Of a DNA stretch of 64,000 nt, positions 55,938 through 64,000 are shown in pieces. The notes below the pieces were generated by a model. The model was not told where the DNA came from. It did not search any database and was given only the letters and a program-made list of their open reading frames with translations. This DNA is from Streptomyces nigra (lineage in GTDB: Bacteria > Actinomycetota > Actinomycetes > Streptomycetales > Streptomycetaceae), in assembly GCF_003074055.1 (NCBI RefSeq), contig NZ_CP029043.1:6316501-6380500 (forward strand), written 5' to 3'. The stretch's first letter is position 1. Each line of letters starts with the position of its first letter. The position numbers and the translations under genes were made by a program.

Positions 55938-56707
55938 ACCGCCACCTCCCCGCGCACCGACTGGTGCCAGGCCAGCGCCCGGCGCTCCACCGCCCGCGCT
56001 CCCACGTTGATCACGAGCCCCAGCAGGCCCGTCACCACGATCAGCGCGTACATCTCGGGCACCGCCTGCGAGGTCTGCGCCACCCCGATCCGCTGACCCA
56101 GACCCGGCGCCCCGATGACGAGTTCGGCGGTGATGGCGAGGATCAGCGCGACGGCGGCGGCGAGCCGCACCCCGGTCATCACATACGGCAGCGCGGTCGG
56201 CCACAGCACGTACCGGATCCGCGCCCAGGTGCCCAGACCGTACGACCGTGCCGTCTCCTCGGCGACCGGGTCGACGTCCTGGACGCCGTAGAGGACCTGG
56301 ATCAGGACCTGCCAGAAGGACGCGTAGACGACGAGCAGGAGCACCGAGCGCAGTTCGGAGCCGTAGAGCAGGACCGCGAGCGGGATGAGGGCGACGGAGG
56401 GGATGGGCCGCAGGAACTCGATGGTGGAGGCGGTGGCCTGCCGCAGATACGGCACGACCGACAGGACGACGCCCAGCACGACGCCCGCGCAGGACGCGAT
56501 CGCGAGCCCCAGGGCCCAGCCCGTGAGCGTGTCGCCGAGCGCGGTCCAGAACGCGGGGTCGCCGGCCTCCTCGCCGAGCGCGACCGCGATCCGGCTGGCC
56601 GGCGGCACATACTCCTCGTCCACCAGGCCGAGCCGGGGGGCCGCCTCCGCCGGCGCCAGGAAGCCGGCGAGCCCCGCCACGCCGAGTGCGGCGTTCGTCC
56701 CCCTCAC
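55934..56707 (-). CDS. ABC permease, SsuC/TauC type (second of two)
   Basis: 257 residues from GTG with GAGGGA upstream. EAA-like loop VAEETARSYGLGTWARIRYVLWP and six membrane segments, about 35% similar by eye to its neighbour. Most such importers use a homodimer; two different permeases suggest a heterodimeric channel. Confidence 0.91.
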   Translation of the reverse strand: MRGTNAALGVAGLAGFLAPAEAAPRLGLVDEEYVPPASRIAVALGEEAGDPAFWTALGDTLTGWALGLAIASCAGVVLGVVLSVVPYLRQATASTIEFLRPIPSVALIPLAVLLYGSELRSVLLLVVYASFWQVLIQVLYGVQDVDPVAEETARSYGLGTWARIRYVLWPTALPYVMTGVRLAAAVALILAITAELVIGAPGLGQRIGVAQTSQAVPEMYALIVVTGLLGLVINVGARAVERRALAWHQSVRGEVAV

Positions 56708-56720
56708 CGGTCCGTGTCCC

Positions 56721-57689
56721 TCACGGCAGCAGCTCGTCGAGGTTCGGGTCGGTCTTGAACAGGCCGTCCGACCGGCCGAGTTTCATCAGGGCCTCGATCG
56801 ACGCCCGGTTGGGCTCGGCGGGCCACTTCGGCAGGGTGACCTTCGCCAGCACGTCCGCCGGGATCTTCGTGTACGTCGTGATGGTCTCGCGTGCCTCGTC
56901 CGGGTGGGCGTCGGCGTAGGCCAGCGACTGCGCGGCGGCCTTCTGGAACTTCTCGACCACCTCCGGATTGCGCTCCGCGTACTGCTTGGACGTGAAGTAC
57001 AGGGCGACGGTGAGGTCGGGCGCCACGTCGACCAGCGGCGAGGCGATCTCCACACCCTCCTGGTTCTTGATGGTGGCGGTCGCCGGCTCCACCACCATGG
57101 CGGCGTCGATCTGCCCCTTGTCCAGGGCGGCCGGCATCTGGTCGAAGGGCAGCTCGACGAACTCCACCTCGTCGGGGTCGCCGCCCGCCGAGCGCACCGA
57201 GGCGCGGACGGCCGTCTCGTTGATGTTCTTCAGCGTGTTGATGGCGACCTTCCTGCCCTCCAGCTCCTTCGGGGACTTCAGAGGGCTGCCCTTCTTCACC
57301 ATCAGCGCGCCGAAGTCCTCGCCGGACTCGCCGGTCGAGGCGATGCCGTTGGCGACCGCCTTCACCGGAACGCCGTTGGACTGCGCGACCATCAGGGACG
57401 TCACATTGCTGAACCCGAACTGGAACTGACCGCTCGCCACCCCGGGCACGATCGCTGCGCCGCCCTGCGCCGTGGTGAACTCCAGCTCCAGGCCCTGCTC
57501 CTTGAAGAAGCCCTTCTTCTGGCCCAGATACAGCGGGGCGACATCGACGATGGGGATGAGGCCGACCTTCACGGTCGTGATCCCGCCGGACGACCCGCCC
57601 CCCTTGGACGGTTCGTCGCCGGACGAGCCACAGGCCGTCGCGACGAGCAGCAGGGCGCCGGCGGTGAGACCGGCGGACAGACGACGCAT
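56721..57689 (-). CDS. Substrate-binding lipoprotein, NMT1/SsuA type
   Basis: 322 residues from an ATG with AGGAGG upstream. Lipoprotein signal LSAGLTAGALLLVATACGSS, then an NMT1-like domain with KVGLIPIVDVAPLYLGQKKG and INTLKNINETAVRAS. It is the first gene of the four-gene importer operon and divergent from the IclR regulator. Confidence 0.92.
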   Translation of the reverse strand: MRRLSAGLTAGALLLVATACGSSGDEPSKGGGSSGGITTVKVGLIPIVDVAPLYLGQKKGFFKEQGLELEFTTAQGGAAIVPGVASGQFQFGFSNVTSLMVAQSNGVPVKAVANGIASTGESGEDFGALMVKKGSPLKSPKELEGRKVAINTLKNINETAVRASVRSAGGDPDEVEFVELPFDQMPAALDKGQIDAAMVVEPATATIKNQEGVEIASPLVDVAPDLTVALYFTSKQYAERNPEVVEKFQKAAAQSLAYADAHPDEARETITTYTKIPADVLAKVTLPKWPAEPNRASIEALMKLGRSDGLFKTDPNLDELLP

Positions 57690-57733
57690 GGCTCCTCCTG
57701 TACAGACAACGGTGCAACGGTGTTCCGACAGGT

Positions 57734-57805
57734 TGTGCGCACGGCGCACAGTAGTGCGCGACCTCACCCAGCGGGAAGGTAGAAGCTTCCACCGGATCCG
57801 GTCAA
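57734..57805. promoter_or_regulatory. Promoter and palindromes between importer and IclR genes
   Basis: On minus, TTGACC (57800-57805) is followed after 17 bases by CTACCT. GGTAGAAGCTTCCACC (57778-57793), a 16-bp palindrome broken at one pair, fills that spacer. Further on, TGTGCGC-ACG-GCGCACA (57734-57750) is perfect. Both are candidate IclR sites; the first would block RNA polymerase directly. Confidence 0.55.
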
Positions 57806-57846
57806 TGGGTTGCTGACGACATTGTTGACATTTTGGAGGTGGCGCT

Positions 57847-58635
57847 GTGCAAGCCGACGCCCGCGCACCGCATTTCGTGAGGTCCTTCGAGCGCGGCCTG
57901 GCCGTGATCCGCAGCTTCGACGCCGGCCACCCCGTCCGTACGCTCAGCGAGGTCGCCCAGACCTGCGACCTCACCCGCGCCGCCGCCCGCCGGCTGCTGC
58001 TGACCCTCGCCGACCTCGGCTATGTCCACCAGGACGGCCGCCACTTCCGGCTCACCCCGCGGGTACTGGAACTCGGCTACTCCTACCTCTCGAGCTACAC
58101 CCTGCCCGAGATCGCCGAGCCGCACCTCGAGCAACTCGTCGCCCGGATACGGGAGTCGTCGTCGCTGTGCGTCCTCGACGGCGACGACATCGTGTACGTC
58201 GCCCGGGTCCCCACCCGGCGCATCATGACGGCGTCCATCACGGTCGGCACCCGCTTCCCCGCCCACGTCACCTCGGTGGGCCGGGTGATCCTGGCGCACC
58301 TGCCGTCGAGTGAGTCCGAACGGCTGCTGGAACGGGCCGAGTTGAAACCCCTGACGGTCCGCACCCTCACGACCCGGGCGGCCCTGCGCGCGGAACTGCG
58401 CCGGGTCCGCGCAGAGGGCTACGCCCTCGTCGACCAGGAGCTGGAGGAGGGGCTGCGGTCGGTCGCCGCCCCGGTGCGGGACCGCGACGGCACGGTCGTC
58501 GCCGCCGTCAACATCGCCGTGCACGCGGGCCGGCACTCCGTCGACGCCGTACGCCGAGACCTCCTGCCGCCGCTGCGCGCGACGGCCGCCGCGATCGAGG
58601 CCGATCTCAGGATGGCCCCCGCGCACCGGCCGTAG
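57847..58635 (+). CDS. IclR-family regulator (PcaR/PobR-like)
   Basis: 262 residues from GTG with GGAGGTGGC upstream. N-terminal FVRSFERGLAVIRSF, winged helix TLSEVAQTCDLTRAAARRLL, then the effector domain ending in QELEEGLRSVAAPVRD, the signature of aromatic-catabolism IclR proteins. It is divergent from the importer and convergent with the Rieske operon, so it probably activates or represses both. Confidence 0.92.
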   Translation: MQADARAPHFVRSFERGLAVIRSFDAGHPVRTLSEVAQTCDLTRAAARRLLLTLADLGYVHQDGRHFRLTPRVLELGYSYLSSYTLPEIAEPHLEQLVARIRESSSLCVLDGDDIVYVARVPTRRIMTASITVGTRFPAHVTSVGRVILAHLPSSESERLLERAELKPLTVRTLTTRAALRAELRRVRAEGYALVDQELEEGLRSVAAPVRDRDGTVVAAVNIAVHAGRHSVDAVRRDLLPPLRATAAAIEADLRMAPAHRP

Positions 58636-58650
58636 CGCCCGGCCGGCGGC

Positions 58651-59589
58651 TCACAGATCGAGCAGCAGCCGCCGCCCCCGGCACCGGGACACACAGATCA
58701 TCATCGTCTCGCCGCCCGCCTGCTCCTCGGCGGTGAGCACGGAGTCCCGGTGGTCGGGGGTGCCGTCGAGCACGTCGGTCTCGCAGGTGCCGCACGTGCC
58801 CTCGGTGCAGGAGTACAGCACCTCGACACCCGCGGCCCGCACGGCGTCCAGCACGGAGACGCCCGGCCCGACGGTGACGGTCAGCCCGCTGCGGGCCAGC
58901 TCGACTTCGAACTCCGCGTCGGCCTCGTTCGGTTGGCCGCCCGGCTGGAACCGCTCGACGCGCAGGGCGTCGGCGGGGCAGAGCCCCTCCACGGCGTCCA
59001 GCAGCGGACCGGGACCGCAGCAGTACACGAGCGCGCCCTCGGGGAGGCCGTCCAGCACCGAGCCGAGGTCGAGCAGCCCGCACTCGTCCTCGGGCGCCAG
59101 GGTGACCCGCCCGCCGTACGCGGCCAGTTCGCCGGTGAACGCCATGGACCGGCGGGTGCGGCCGCCGTACAGCAGGCTCCACTCGGCGCCCGCCGCCTCG
59201 GCCGCGGCCAGCATGGGCAGGATCGGGGTGATGCCGATACCGCCCGCGACGAACCGGTAGGCGCGGGCGGGCTCCAGCCGGAAGTGGTTGCGCGGACCGC
59301 GCACCCGCACCTTGTCGCCGGGCCCCAGTCGCTCGTGCACATGGGCGGACCCACCGCGCCCGGCGGGCTCGCGCAGGACGGCGATCCGCCACCGCGTCCG
59401 GTCCGCCGGGTCACCGCACAGCGAGTACTGCCGTTCGAGCCCCGGCCCGAGCAACAGGTCGACGTGGGCGCCGGGCTGCCAGCCGGGCAGCGGCTCACCC
59501 GACGGGTCGCGCAGCAGAAGGACGAGCACGCCGTCGGCTGCGAACTCGACTCCCTCGACGACGACTTCGGCCTCGTACGCCTCCGTCAC
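58651..59589 (-). CDS. Oxygenase reductase (FMN/NADH and [2Fe-2S])
   Basis: 312 residues in the order of phthalate dioxygenase reductase and VanB: flavin domain with RQYSLCGDP, NAD domain with GGIGITPILPM and CCGPGPLLDAV, and a C-terminal plant-type ferredoxin with C261-x4-C266-x2-C269 and C299. It passes electrons from NADH to the Rieske oxygenase. GTG start overlapping the stop of the 56-residue gene (GTGA). Confidence 0.93.
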   Translation of the reverse strand: MTEAYEAEVVVEGVEFAADGVLVLLLRDPSGEPLPGWQPGAHVDLLLGPGLERQYSLCGDPADRTRWRIAVLREPAGRGGSAHVHERLGPGDKVRVRGPRNHFRLEPARAYRFVAGGIGITPILPMLAAAEAAGAEWSLLYGGRTRRSMAFTGELAAYGGRVTLAPEDECGLLDLGSVLDGLPEGALVYCCGPGPLLDAVEGLCPADALRVERFQPGGQPNEADAEFEVELARSGLTVTVGPGVSVLDAVRAAGVEVLYSCTEGTCGTCETDVLDGTPDHRDSVLTAEEQAGGETMMICVSRCRGRRLLLDL

Positions 59590-59756
59590 GAGTCGTCCTC
59601 CGGCATCCGGTGGCCCTGCGGATGGGCGAGCATCCACTCCCACATCCGCACCGGGTCCTCGGCGCGGTGCTCGCGGCCGCAGTGACAGGTCCCGTGCAGC
59701 AGGTCGGTGCCCGGCACCCAGTCGACCCGGTACACCTCCCCGGTGCGGCCGCTCAC
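59586..59756 (-). CDS. 56-residue protein between Rieske oxygenase and reductase
   Basis: Starts VSGRTGEVYRVDWVPG from a GTG overlapping the oxygenase stop and ends overlapping the reductase start, both by GTGA. A central CHCGREH, with acidic flanks and DPVRMWEWMLAHPQGH after it, could bind a metal. Coupled on both sides, it is very probably expressed. I recognise no characterised family; an accessory factor for the oxygenase is an inference from position. Confidence 0.75.
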   Translation of the reverse strand: MSGRTGEVYRVDWVPGTDLLHGTCHCGREHRAEDPVRMWEWMLAHPQGHRMPEDDS

Positions 59757-60823
59757 TTGACCTTCTCCTCGGGCTTCGCGCCCTCCTCGACCAGCCGGGC
59801 GAGGATGCGGCGCGCGGCGAGGCCGCCGGTGTCGATGTTGATGCTGAGCTCCTGGTAGCCGTGGCGTTCGGTGCCGAGGGTCCGCTGGAGGAGGTTGAGG
59901 GCGTCGACGTCCTGCATCACCACGGTGTGGTTGTTGGCGCGCAGGAACTCGGTGACCTCGTCGTCCTCGGTCGCCCAGTCCCGGGACACCGCCCAGAAGT
60001 CGTACACCGTGCCGTCGCCGGAGGGCGTGATGGCGTAGGTGACCTCGGTGTGGAAGGCGTCCGGGTCGCTGCCGTCGGGGTTCGGCACCACGCCGACCGG
60101 CGCGACCCGGCTGTGCAGCACGTACAGGCAGGGCGCGTGGTACTCGATGTCCTGCCAGCGGGTGATCCGGCCCGAGATCCCGGTCGAACTGGCGTAGAAC
60201 GGCGGGCACTCGGCGTCGTCCATGTGCCGGCTCACCCGTACGATGCCCGCGCCCTCGTCCACCTCGGTGGTGATCGGCGTCTCGGCGACCTCGGGGGTGC
60301 CGATGTACCCGCCGTGCAGATACGTCTCGTGGGACAGGTCGAGGAGGTTGTCGACCAGCAGTCCGTAGTCGCAGTCGATGGGCTCCATCCCGCGCACGGT
60401 GACCCAGCCCGGCGCGTCCAGATGCCGGGCCCGCGGGACGCCGGCCGGGTCCGCGAGCTCGGGGTCCCCGATCCACACCCAGATGAGCGAGTCCTGCTCC
60501 ACCACCGGGTACGAGGCGACGCGCGCCGTCCGCGGCACCCGCTTCTGCCCGGGCACGTACACGCACGTCCCGGTCGTGTCGTACGTGAAGCCGTGGTACC
60601 CGCACACGATCCGGTCCCCGTCGAGCCGCGTCGGCGCCTCGGACAGCGGATACCGGCGGTGCACACACCGGTCGTGCAGCACGACCGGCGTCCCCTCGTC
60701 CTCGGTCCGGTACAGCACGAGCGTCTCCCCACAGACACTCCGCCCGAGCAACTCCCGCCCCACCTCGTGACTGTGGGCGGCTACGTACCACTGGTTCCTG
60801 GCATACGCGGTCATGTGCGGCAT
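59753..60823 (-). CDS. Rieske non-haem iron oxygenase, VanA-like
   Basis: 356 residues. The Rieske centre is C53-x-H55 and C74-x2-H77 (CVHR, CGYHG); the catalytic iron site is D162-x2-H165-x4-H170 in LLDLSHETYLH. VanA-type members demethylate methoxyarenes such as vanillate, while relatives hydroxylate other aromatics. No demethylated-product ring-cleavage genes are in the window. ATG with GGGAG nine bases upstream; a second Met is at residue 4. Confidence 0.93.
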   Translation of the reverse strand: MPHMTAYARNQWYVAAHSHEVGRELLGRSVCGETLVLYRTEDEGTPVVLHDRCVHRRYPLSEAPTRLDGDRIVCGYHGFTYDTTGTCVYVPGQKRVPRTARVASYPVVEQDSLIWVWIGDPELADPAGVPRARHLDAPGWVTVRGMEPIDCDYGLLVDNLLDLSHETYLHGGYIGTPEVAETPITTEVDEGAGIVRVSRHMDDAECPPFYASSTGISGRITRWQDIEYHAPCLYVLHSRVAPVGVVPNPDGSDPDAFHTEVTYAITPSGDGTVYDFWAVSRDWATEDDEVTEFLRANNHTVVMQDVDALNLLQRTLGTERHGYQELSINIDTGGLAARRILARLVEEGAKPEEKVK

Positions 60824-61074
60824 GGCAGCGGCTCCCGTCTAGGTGTCGTGGCGACATCGTCGGGAAGGGGCCCGGGCGGAGGCAACACGGCTTCCGCCTC
60901 ACGGAAGGAGGACAGGGCGAGGACACCGCGCCGCCGCACCCCACGTACCTCCGGCCTTCACGCCGACGCCATCGCACCCTTCCCCCTCGTTCGGTGCCCC
61001 TGGAACACTCCTGTCGCGCGCGTTGTCACCGACCGGCCGGATCACCCCTCACGATGGGAAGAGGTCTTCCACCC

Positions 61075-63126
61075 ATGCCCGAAGTCAACCGGCGCAGATT
61101 TCTGCAGATCGCGGGCGCCACGACGGCGTTCAGCGCTCTGTCGAGCAGTATCCAGCGGGCCGCCGCGATCCCGGCCCACCATCGCACGGGCTCCCTGGAA
61201 GACGTCGAGCACATCGTCGTCCTGATGCAGGAGAACCGTTCCTTCGACCATTACTTCGGCAGCCTGCGCGGCGTCCGCGGGTTCGGCGACCCCCGGCCGG
61301 TGCGCCGGGACGACGGCAAGCCCATCTGGTACCAGTCCGACGGCACCAAGGACGTCCTGCCGTTCCACCCGGACGCCGACGACCTCGGCATGCAGTTCCT
61401 GGAAGGGCTTCCGCACGGCTGGTCCGACGGCCAGCAGGCGTACGACGGCGGGAAGTACGACCGCTGGATCCCCGCCAAGGGCACCACCACGATGGCGTAC
61501 CTCACCCGCGAGGACATCCCCTTCCACTACGCCCTCGCCGACGCGTTCACCGTCTGCGACGCCTACCACTGCTCGTTCATCGGCTCGACCGACCCCAACC
61601 GCTACTACCTGTGGAGCGGTCACACCGGCAACGACGGCACCGGCGGCGGCCCCGTCCTCGGCAACGACGAACTCGGCTACGGCTGGACGACGTACCCCGA
61701 GCGTCTGGAAAAGGCCGGCGTCTCCTGGAAGATCTACCAGGACATCGGCGACGGACTGGACGCGGCCGGCTCCTGGGGCTGGATCAGCGACGCCTACCGT
61801 GGCAACTACGGGGACAACTCCCTGCTGTACTTCGACAAGTACCGCGAGGCCCGGCCCGGCGACCCCTGGTACGACAAGGCCCGCACCGGCACCGACGCCA
61901 AGGCCGGCGACGGCTACTTCGACCGGCTGCGCGCCGACGTCCAGGCCGGCACCCTGCCGCAGATCTCCTGGATCGCCACCCCGGAGGCGTTCTCCGAGCA
62001 CTCCAACTGGCCGTCCAACTACGGCGCCTGGTACATCGCACGGGTCCTGGACGCCCTCACCTCCAACCCGGAGGTCTGGTCGCGGACCGCGCTGTTCATC
62101 ACCTACGACGAGAACGACGGCTTCTTCGACCACGTCGTGCCGCCGCTCCCGCCGCGGGACGCGTCCCGGGGCCGCTCCACGGTCGACGTCACGCTCGACC
62201 TCTACCCGGGCGACGCCACCCGCACGGCCGGGCCCTACGGCCTCGGCCCGCGCGTGCCGATGCTGGTCGTCTCACCCTGGAGCAAGGGCGGCTACGTCTG
62301 CTCCGAGACGTTCGACCACACCTCGATCCTCCGGTTCATGGAGCGCCGCTTCGGGGTCGAGGAGCCCCAGATCTCACCCTGGCGGCGGGCCGTCTGCGGC
62401 GATCTGACCTCGGCGTTCGACTTCTCCCGCAAGGACAGCCGCCCCGCCGGACTGCCGGACACGGACGCCTACGAGCCGCCGGACCGGGAGCGGCACCCCG
62501 ACTATCGGCCGACGCCTCCGGCCGAGGGCGGTATGCCCCGGCAGGAGCGCGGGCTGCGCCCCAGCCGCCCGCTGAAGTACGCCCCGTACGTGGACGGCCG
62601 CGTCGACGCGGCGGCCGGCACCTTCCGGCTCGCGTTCGCCTCCGGCGCCACGGCGGGCGCCGCCTTCCACGTCACCTCCGGCAACCGCGCCGACGGCCCG
62701 TGGACGTACACCACCGAGGCGGGCAAGGACATCGCCGACACCTGGAACTCGGCGTACTCGAACGGCTCCTACGACCTCACCGTGCACGGGCCGGCCGGGT
62801 TCTTCCGGGCCTTCCGGGGCGCGAACGCGGTCGCCGGGCCCGAGGTCACCGCCCGGCACCGGGGCGACGACATCGAGCTGAGGTTCACCAACGCGGGCCG
62901 GTCGAGCGTCAGGCTGCGGATCGCCGACGGGTACGGCGGGCGTACCGCGACGGTGACCGTACGGGCCGGCGCCACCGTCCGCCGGGTCTTCGGCCTCGCG
63001 GCCAGCCGCCGCTGGTACGACCTGACGGTGACCGCCGACGGCGACCGGCCGTTCCTGCGGCGGTTCGCCGGGCACGTGGAGAACGGGCGGCCGGGGGTGA
63101 GCGACCCGGCGACGCTCACCGAGTAG
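61075..63126 (+). CDS. Tat-exported phospholipase C, phosphocholine-specific type
   Basis: 683 residues. Twin-arginine signal NRRRFLQIAGATTAFSALSS, then the phosphoesterase domain opening with VVLMQENRSFDHYFGSLRG and containing FITYDENDGFFDHVVPP; two C-terminal domains of the DUF756 type follow (about 505-590 and 600-675). It hydrolyses phospholipid head groups outside the cell. The spacer before it (60824-61074) is coding-free, with no clear operator. Confidence 0.9.
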   Translation: MPEVNRRRFLQIAGATTAFSALSSSIQRAAAIPAHHRTGSLEDVEHIVVLMQENRSFDHYFGSLRGVRGFGDPRPVRRDDGKPIWYQSDGTKDVLPFHPDADDLGMQFLEGLPHGWSDGQQAYDGGKYDRWIPAKGTTTMAYLTREDIPFHYALADAFTVCDAYHCSFIGSTDPNRYYLWSGHTGNDGTGGGPVLGNDELGYGWTTYPERLEKAGVSWKIYQDIGDGLDAAGSWGWISDAYRGNYGDNSLLYFDKYREARPGDPWYDKARTGTDAKAGDGYFDRLRADVQAGTLPQISWIATPEAFSEHSNWPSNYGAWYIARVLDALTSNPEVWSRTALFITYDENDGFFDHVVPPLPPRDASRGRSTVDVTLDLYPGDATRTAGPYGLGPRVPMLVVSPWSKGGYVCSETFDHTSILRFMERRFGVEEPQISPWRRAVCGDLTSAFDFSRKDSRPAGLPDTDAYEPPDRERHPDYRPTPPAEGGMPRQERGLRPSRPLKYAPYVDGRVDAAAGTFRLAFASGATAGAAFHVTSGNRADGPWTYTTEAGKDIADTWNSAYSNGSYDLTVHGPAGFFRAFRGANAVAGPEVTARHRGDDIELRFTNAGRSSVRLRIADGYGGRTATVTVRAGATVRRVFGLAASRRWYDLTVTADGDRPFLRRFAGHVENGRPGVSDPATLTE

Positions 63127-63161
63127 ATCGACCAGAGAGCGACTCTCACCGAGCGGTCGGG

Positions 63162-64000
63162 TCAGAGCGGCGTCAGGTGTCCCGGGTCCGGCTGCCGGGG
63201 CACCACCACCCGTTCCGGGGCCGCCGACTCCGGTTCCAGGGCCAGGACGGCGGCCACCGGGTGCGCGTCGTCCGCCATCGAGGATGCGGGTTCCGCGGGG
63301 ACGGCCGGCGTGGGTGTGGCGCGGGTCAGGAGCACCACGCCCCAGGACGCCAGGCCCGCCCCGGCCACGGCGGCCAGCACACCGGCCGGGCCGCCCCGCA
63401 GCCGTTCGCCGAGCAGGACCAGGCCGATCACGGCGGCTGCGAGCGGATTGGCGAGGGTGACCACCGCGAGCGGGGCGCCCAGGCCGCCCCGGTAGGCGGT
63501 CTGGGACAGCAGCAGCCCTCCCGCCGCGAGCGCGGCGACCAGGACGGCCACCCCGGTGACCTGGAGGCTGAGCACCGGGGCGGAGTGGTCGGTGGCGGCC
63601 ACCGTCACCGTCTGGGTGAGGGCCGAGGCGACCCCGGAGGCGAAACCGGACGCGGTCGCGTGCCGCAGTCCCGGCCGGGCGCCCGGCCACGCCAGCATCC
63701 CGGTCAGGGCGACCGTCACCGCCGCGACCCCGATCGCCTCCGGCGTGCTCAGCACGTCGTCGGGCGCGGGAGCGGACGCCATCACCAGGATCACGGCGAG
63801 ACCGGTCAGCGTCAGTGCCGTGCCCCGCCACTCCACCGCGCGGACCCGGCGGCCCGCGAGCCGCGCGCCCAGCGGTACGGCGGCGACCAGGGTGAGCGCG
63901 CCGAGCGGTTGCACCACCGTCAGTGGGCCGTACTTGAGGGCTATGACGTGCAGCAGGGCGCCGGTGGCGTTGAGCAGCACCGTCCCCCACCAGGCGCCCG
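63162..64000 (-). CDS. DMT-superfamily membrane transporter (N-terminus beyond window)
   Basis: The minus-strand frame is open at the right edge; at least 279 residues are present with about eight to nine hydrophobic segments, for example VVQPLGALTLVAAVPLGARL and VVTLANPLAAAVIGLVLLGE, the paired EamA-like pattern of DMT permeases. A charged cytoplasmic tail follows. Substrate unknown. Confidence 0.8.
   Translation of the reverse strand, partial: GAWWGTVLLNATGALLHVIALKYGPLTVVQPLGALTLVAAVPLGARLAGRRVRAVEWRGTALTLTGLAVILVMASAPAPDDVLSTPEAIGVAAVTVALTGMLAWPGARPGLRHATASGFASGVASALTQTVTVAATDHSAPVLSLQVTGVAVLVAALAAGGLLLSQTAYRGGLGAPLAVVTLANPLAAAVIGLVLLGERLRGGPAGVLAAVAGAGLASWGVVLLTRATPTPAVPAEPASSMADDAHPVAAVLALEPESAAPERVVVPRQPDPGHLTPL

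Overview
The window is chromosomal DNA from a Streptomyces-type actinomycete. Support comes from very high GC throughout, frequent GTG/TTG starts, many ATGA/GTGA translational overlaps, Tat and lipoprotein exporters, and gene orders that match, from memory, the S. coelicolor SCO665x-667x neighbourhood (pentose-phosphate genes; metallophosphoesterase next to a phosphopantetheinyl transferase). I see no tRNA, rRNA, CRISPR array, intact IS or prophage. The content is mostly catabolic gene islands, each with its own regulator.

Layout. (1) 1-5.4 kb: the end of a flippase-like membrane protein, a creatininase-family hydrolase, a GTP cyclohydrolase II homologue that carries Met where the canonical enzyme has Tyr, then an FAD amine oxidase and two saccharopine-dehydrogenase-like proteins with overlapping starts and stops. 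(2) 5.4-9 kb: serine hydrolase, MFS remnant, VOC protein, pentapeptide-repeat membrane protein. (3) 9-17.3 kb: minus-strand operon tkt-tal-zwf-opcA-pgi-gnd. (4) 17.5-21.5 kb: AraC regulator with an 18-bp tandem repeat, GerW-like protein, secreted GH16 glucanase, and an IclR gene with no normal start codon. (5) 21.6-34 kb: divergent sugar cluster. PfkB kinase, ABC importer and GH2 beta-galactosidase lie on minus; DeoR regulator, GH4 and GH38 lie on plus. (6) 34-40.4 kb: decayed chitinase with its promoter intact, ATP-grasp enzyme, metallophosphoesterase, Sfp-type PPTase, a 162-bp inverted repeat, an XRE/ImmA-IrrE pair and a MmyB-like protein.

(7) 40.5-46 kb: a hydroxyproline catabolic operon (three-part D-hydroxyproline dehydrogenase, DapA-like deaminase, 2-epimerase) followed by a GntR regulator. 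(8) 46-54.4 kb: LacI regulator, ABC importer, intracellular GH13 and secreted GH87 alpha-1,3-glucanase, a self-contained route for using alpha-1,3-glucan. (9) 54.3-60.8 kb: SsuABC-type ABC importer, IclR regulator, and a Rieske oxygenase, 56-residue protein and reductase operon, likely for import and demethylation or hydroxylation of an aromatic acid. (10) 61-64 kb: Tat-exported phospholipase C and a DMT transporter cut by the window edge.

The region least explained by standard annotation is 0.4-5.4 kb, where a FAPy-type GTP cyclohydrolase, a possible FAPy deformylase and saccharopine-pathway enzymes sit together.
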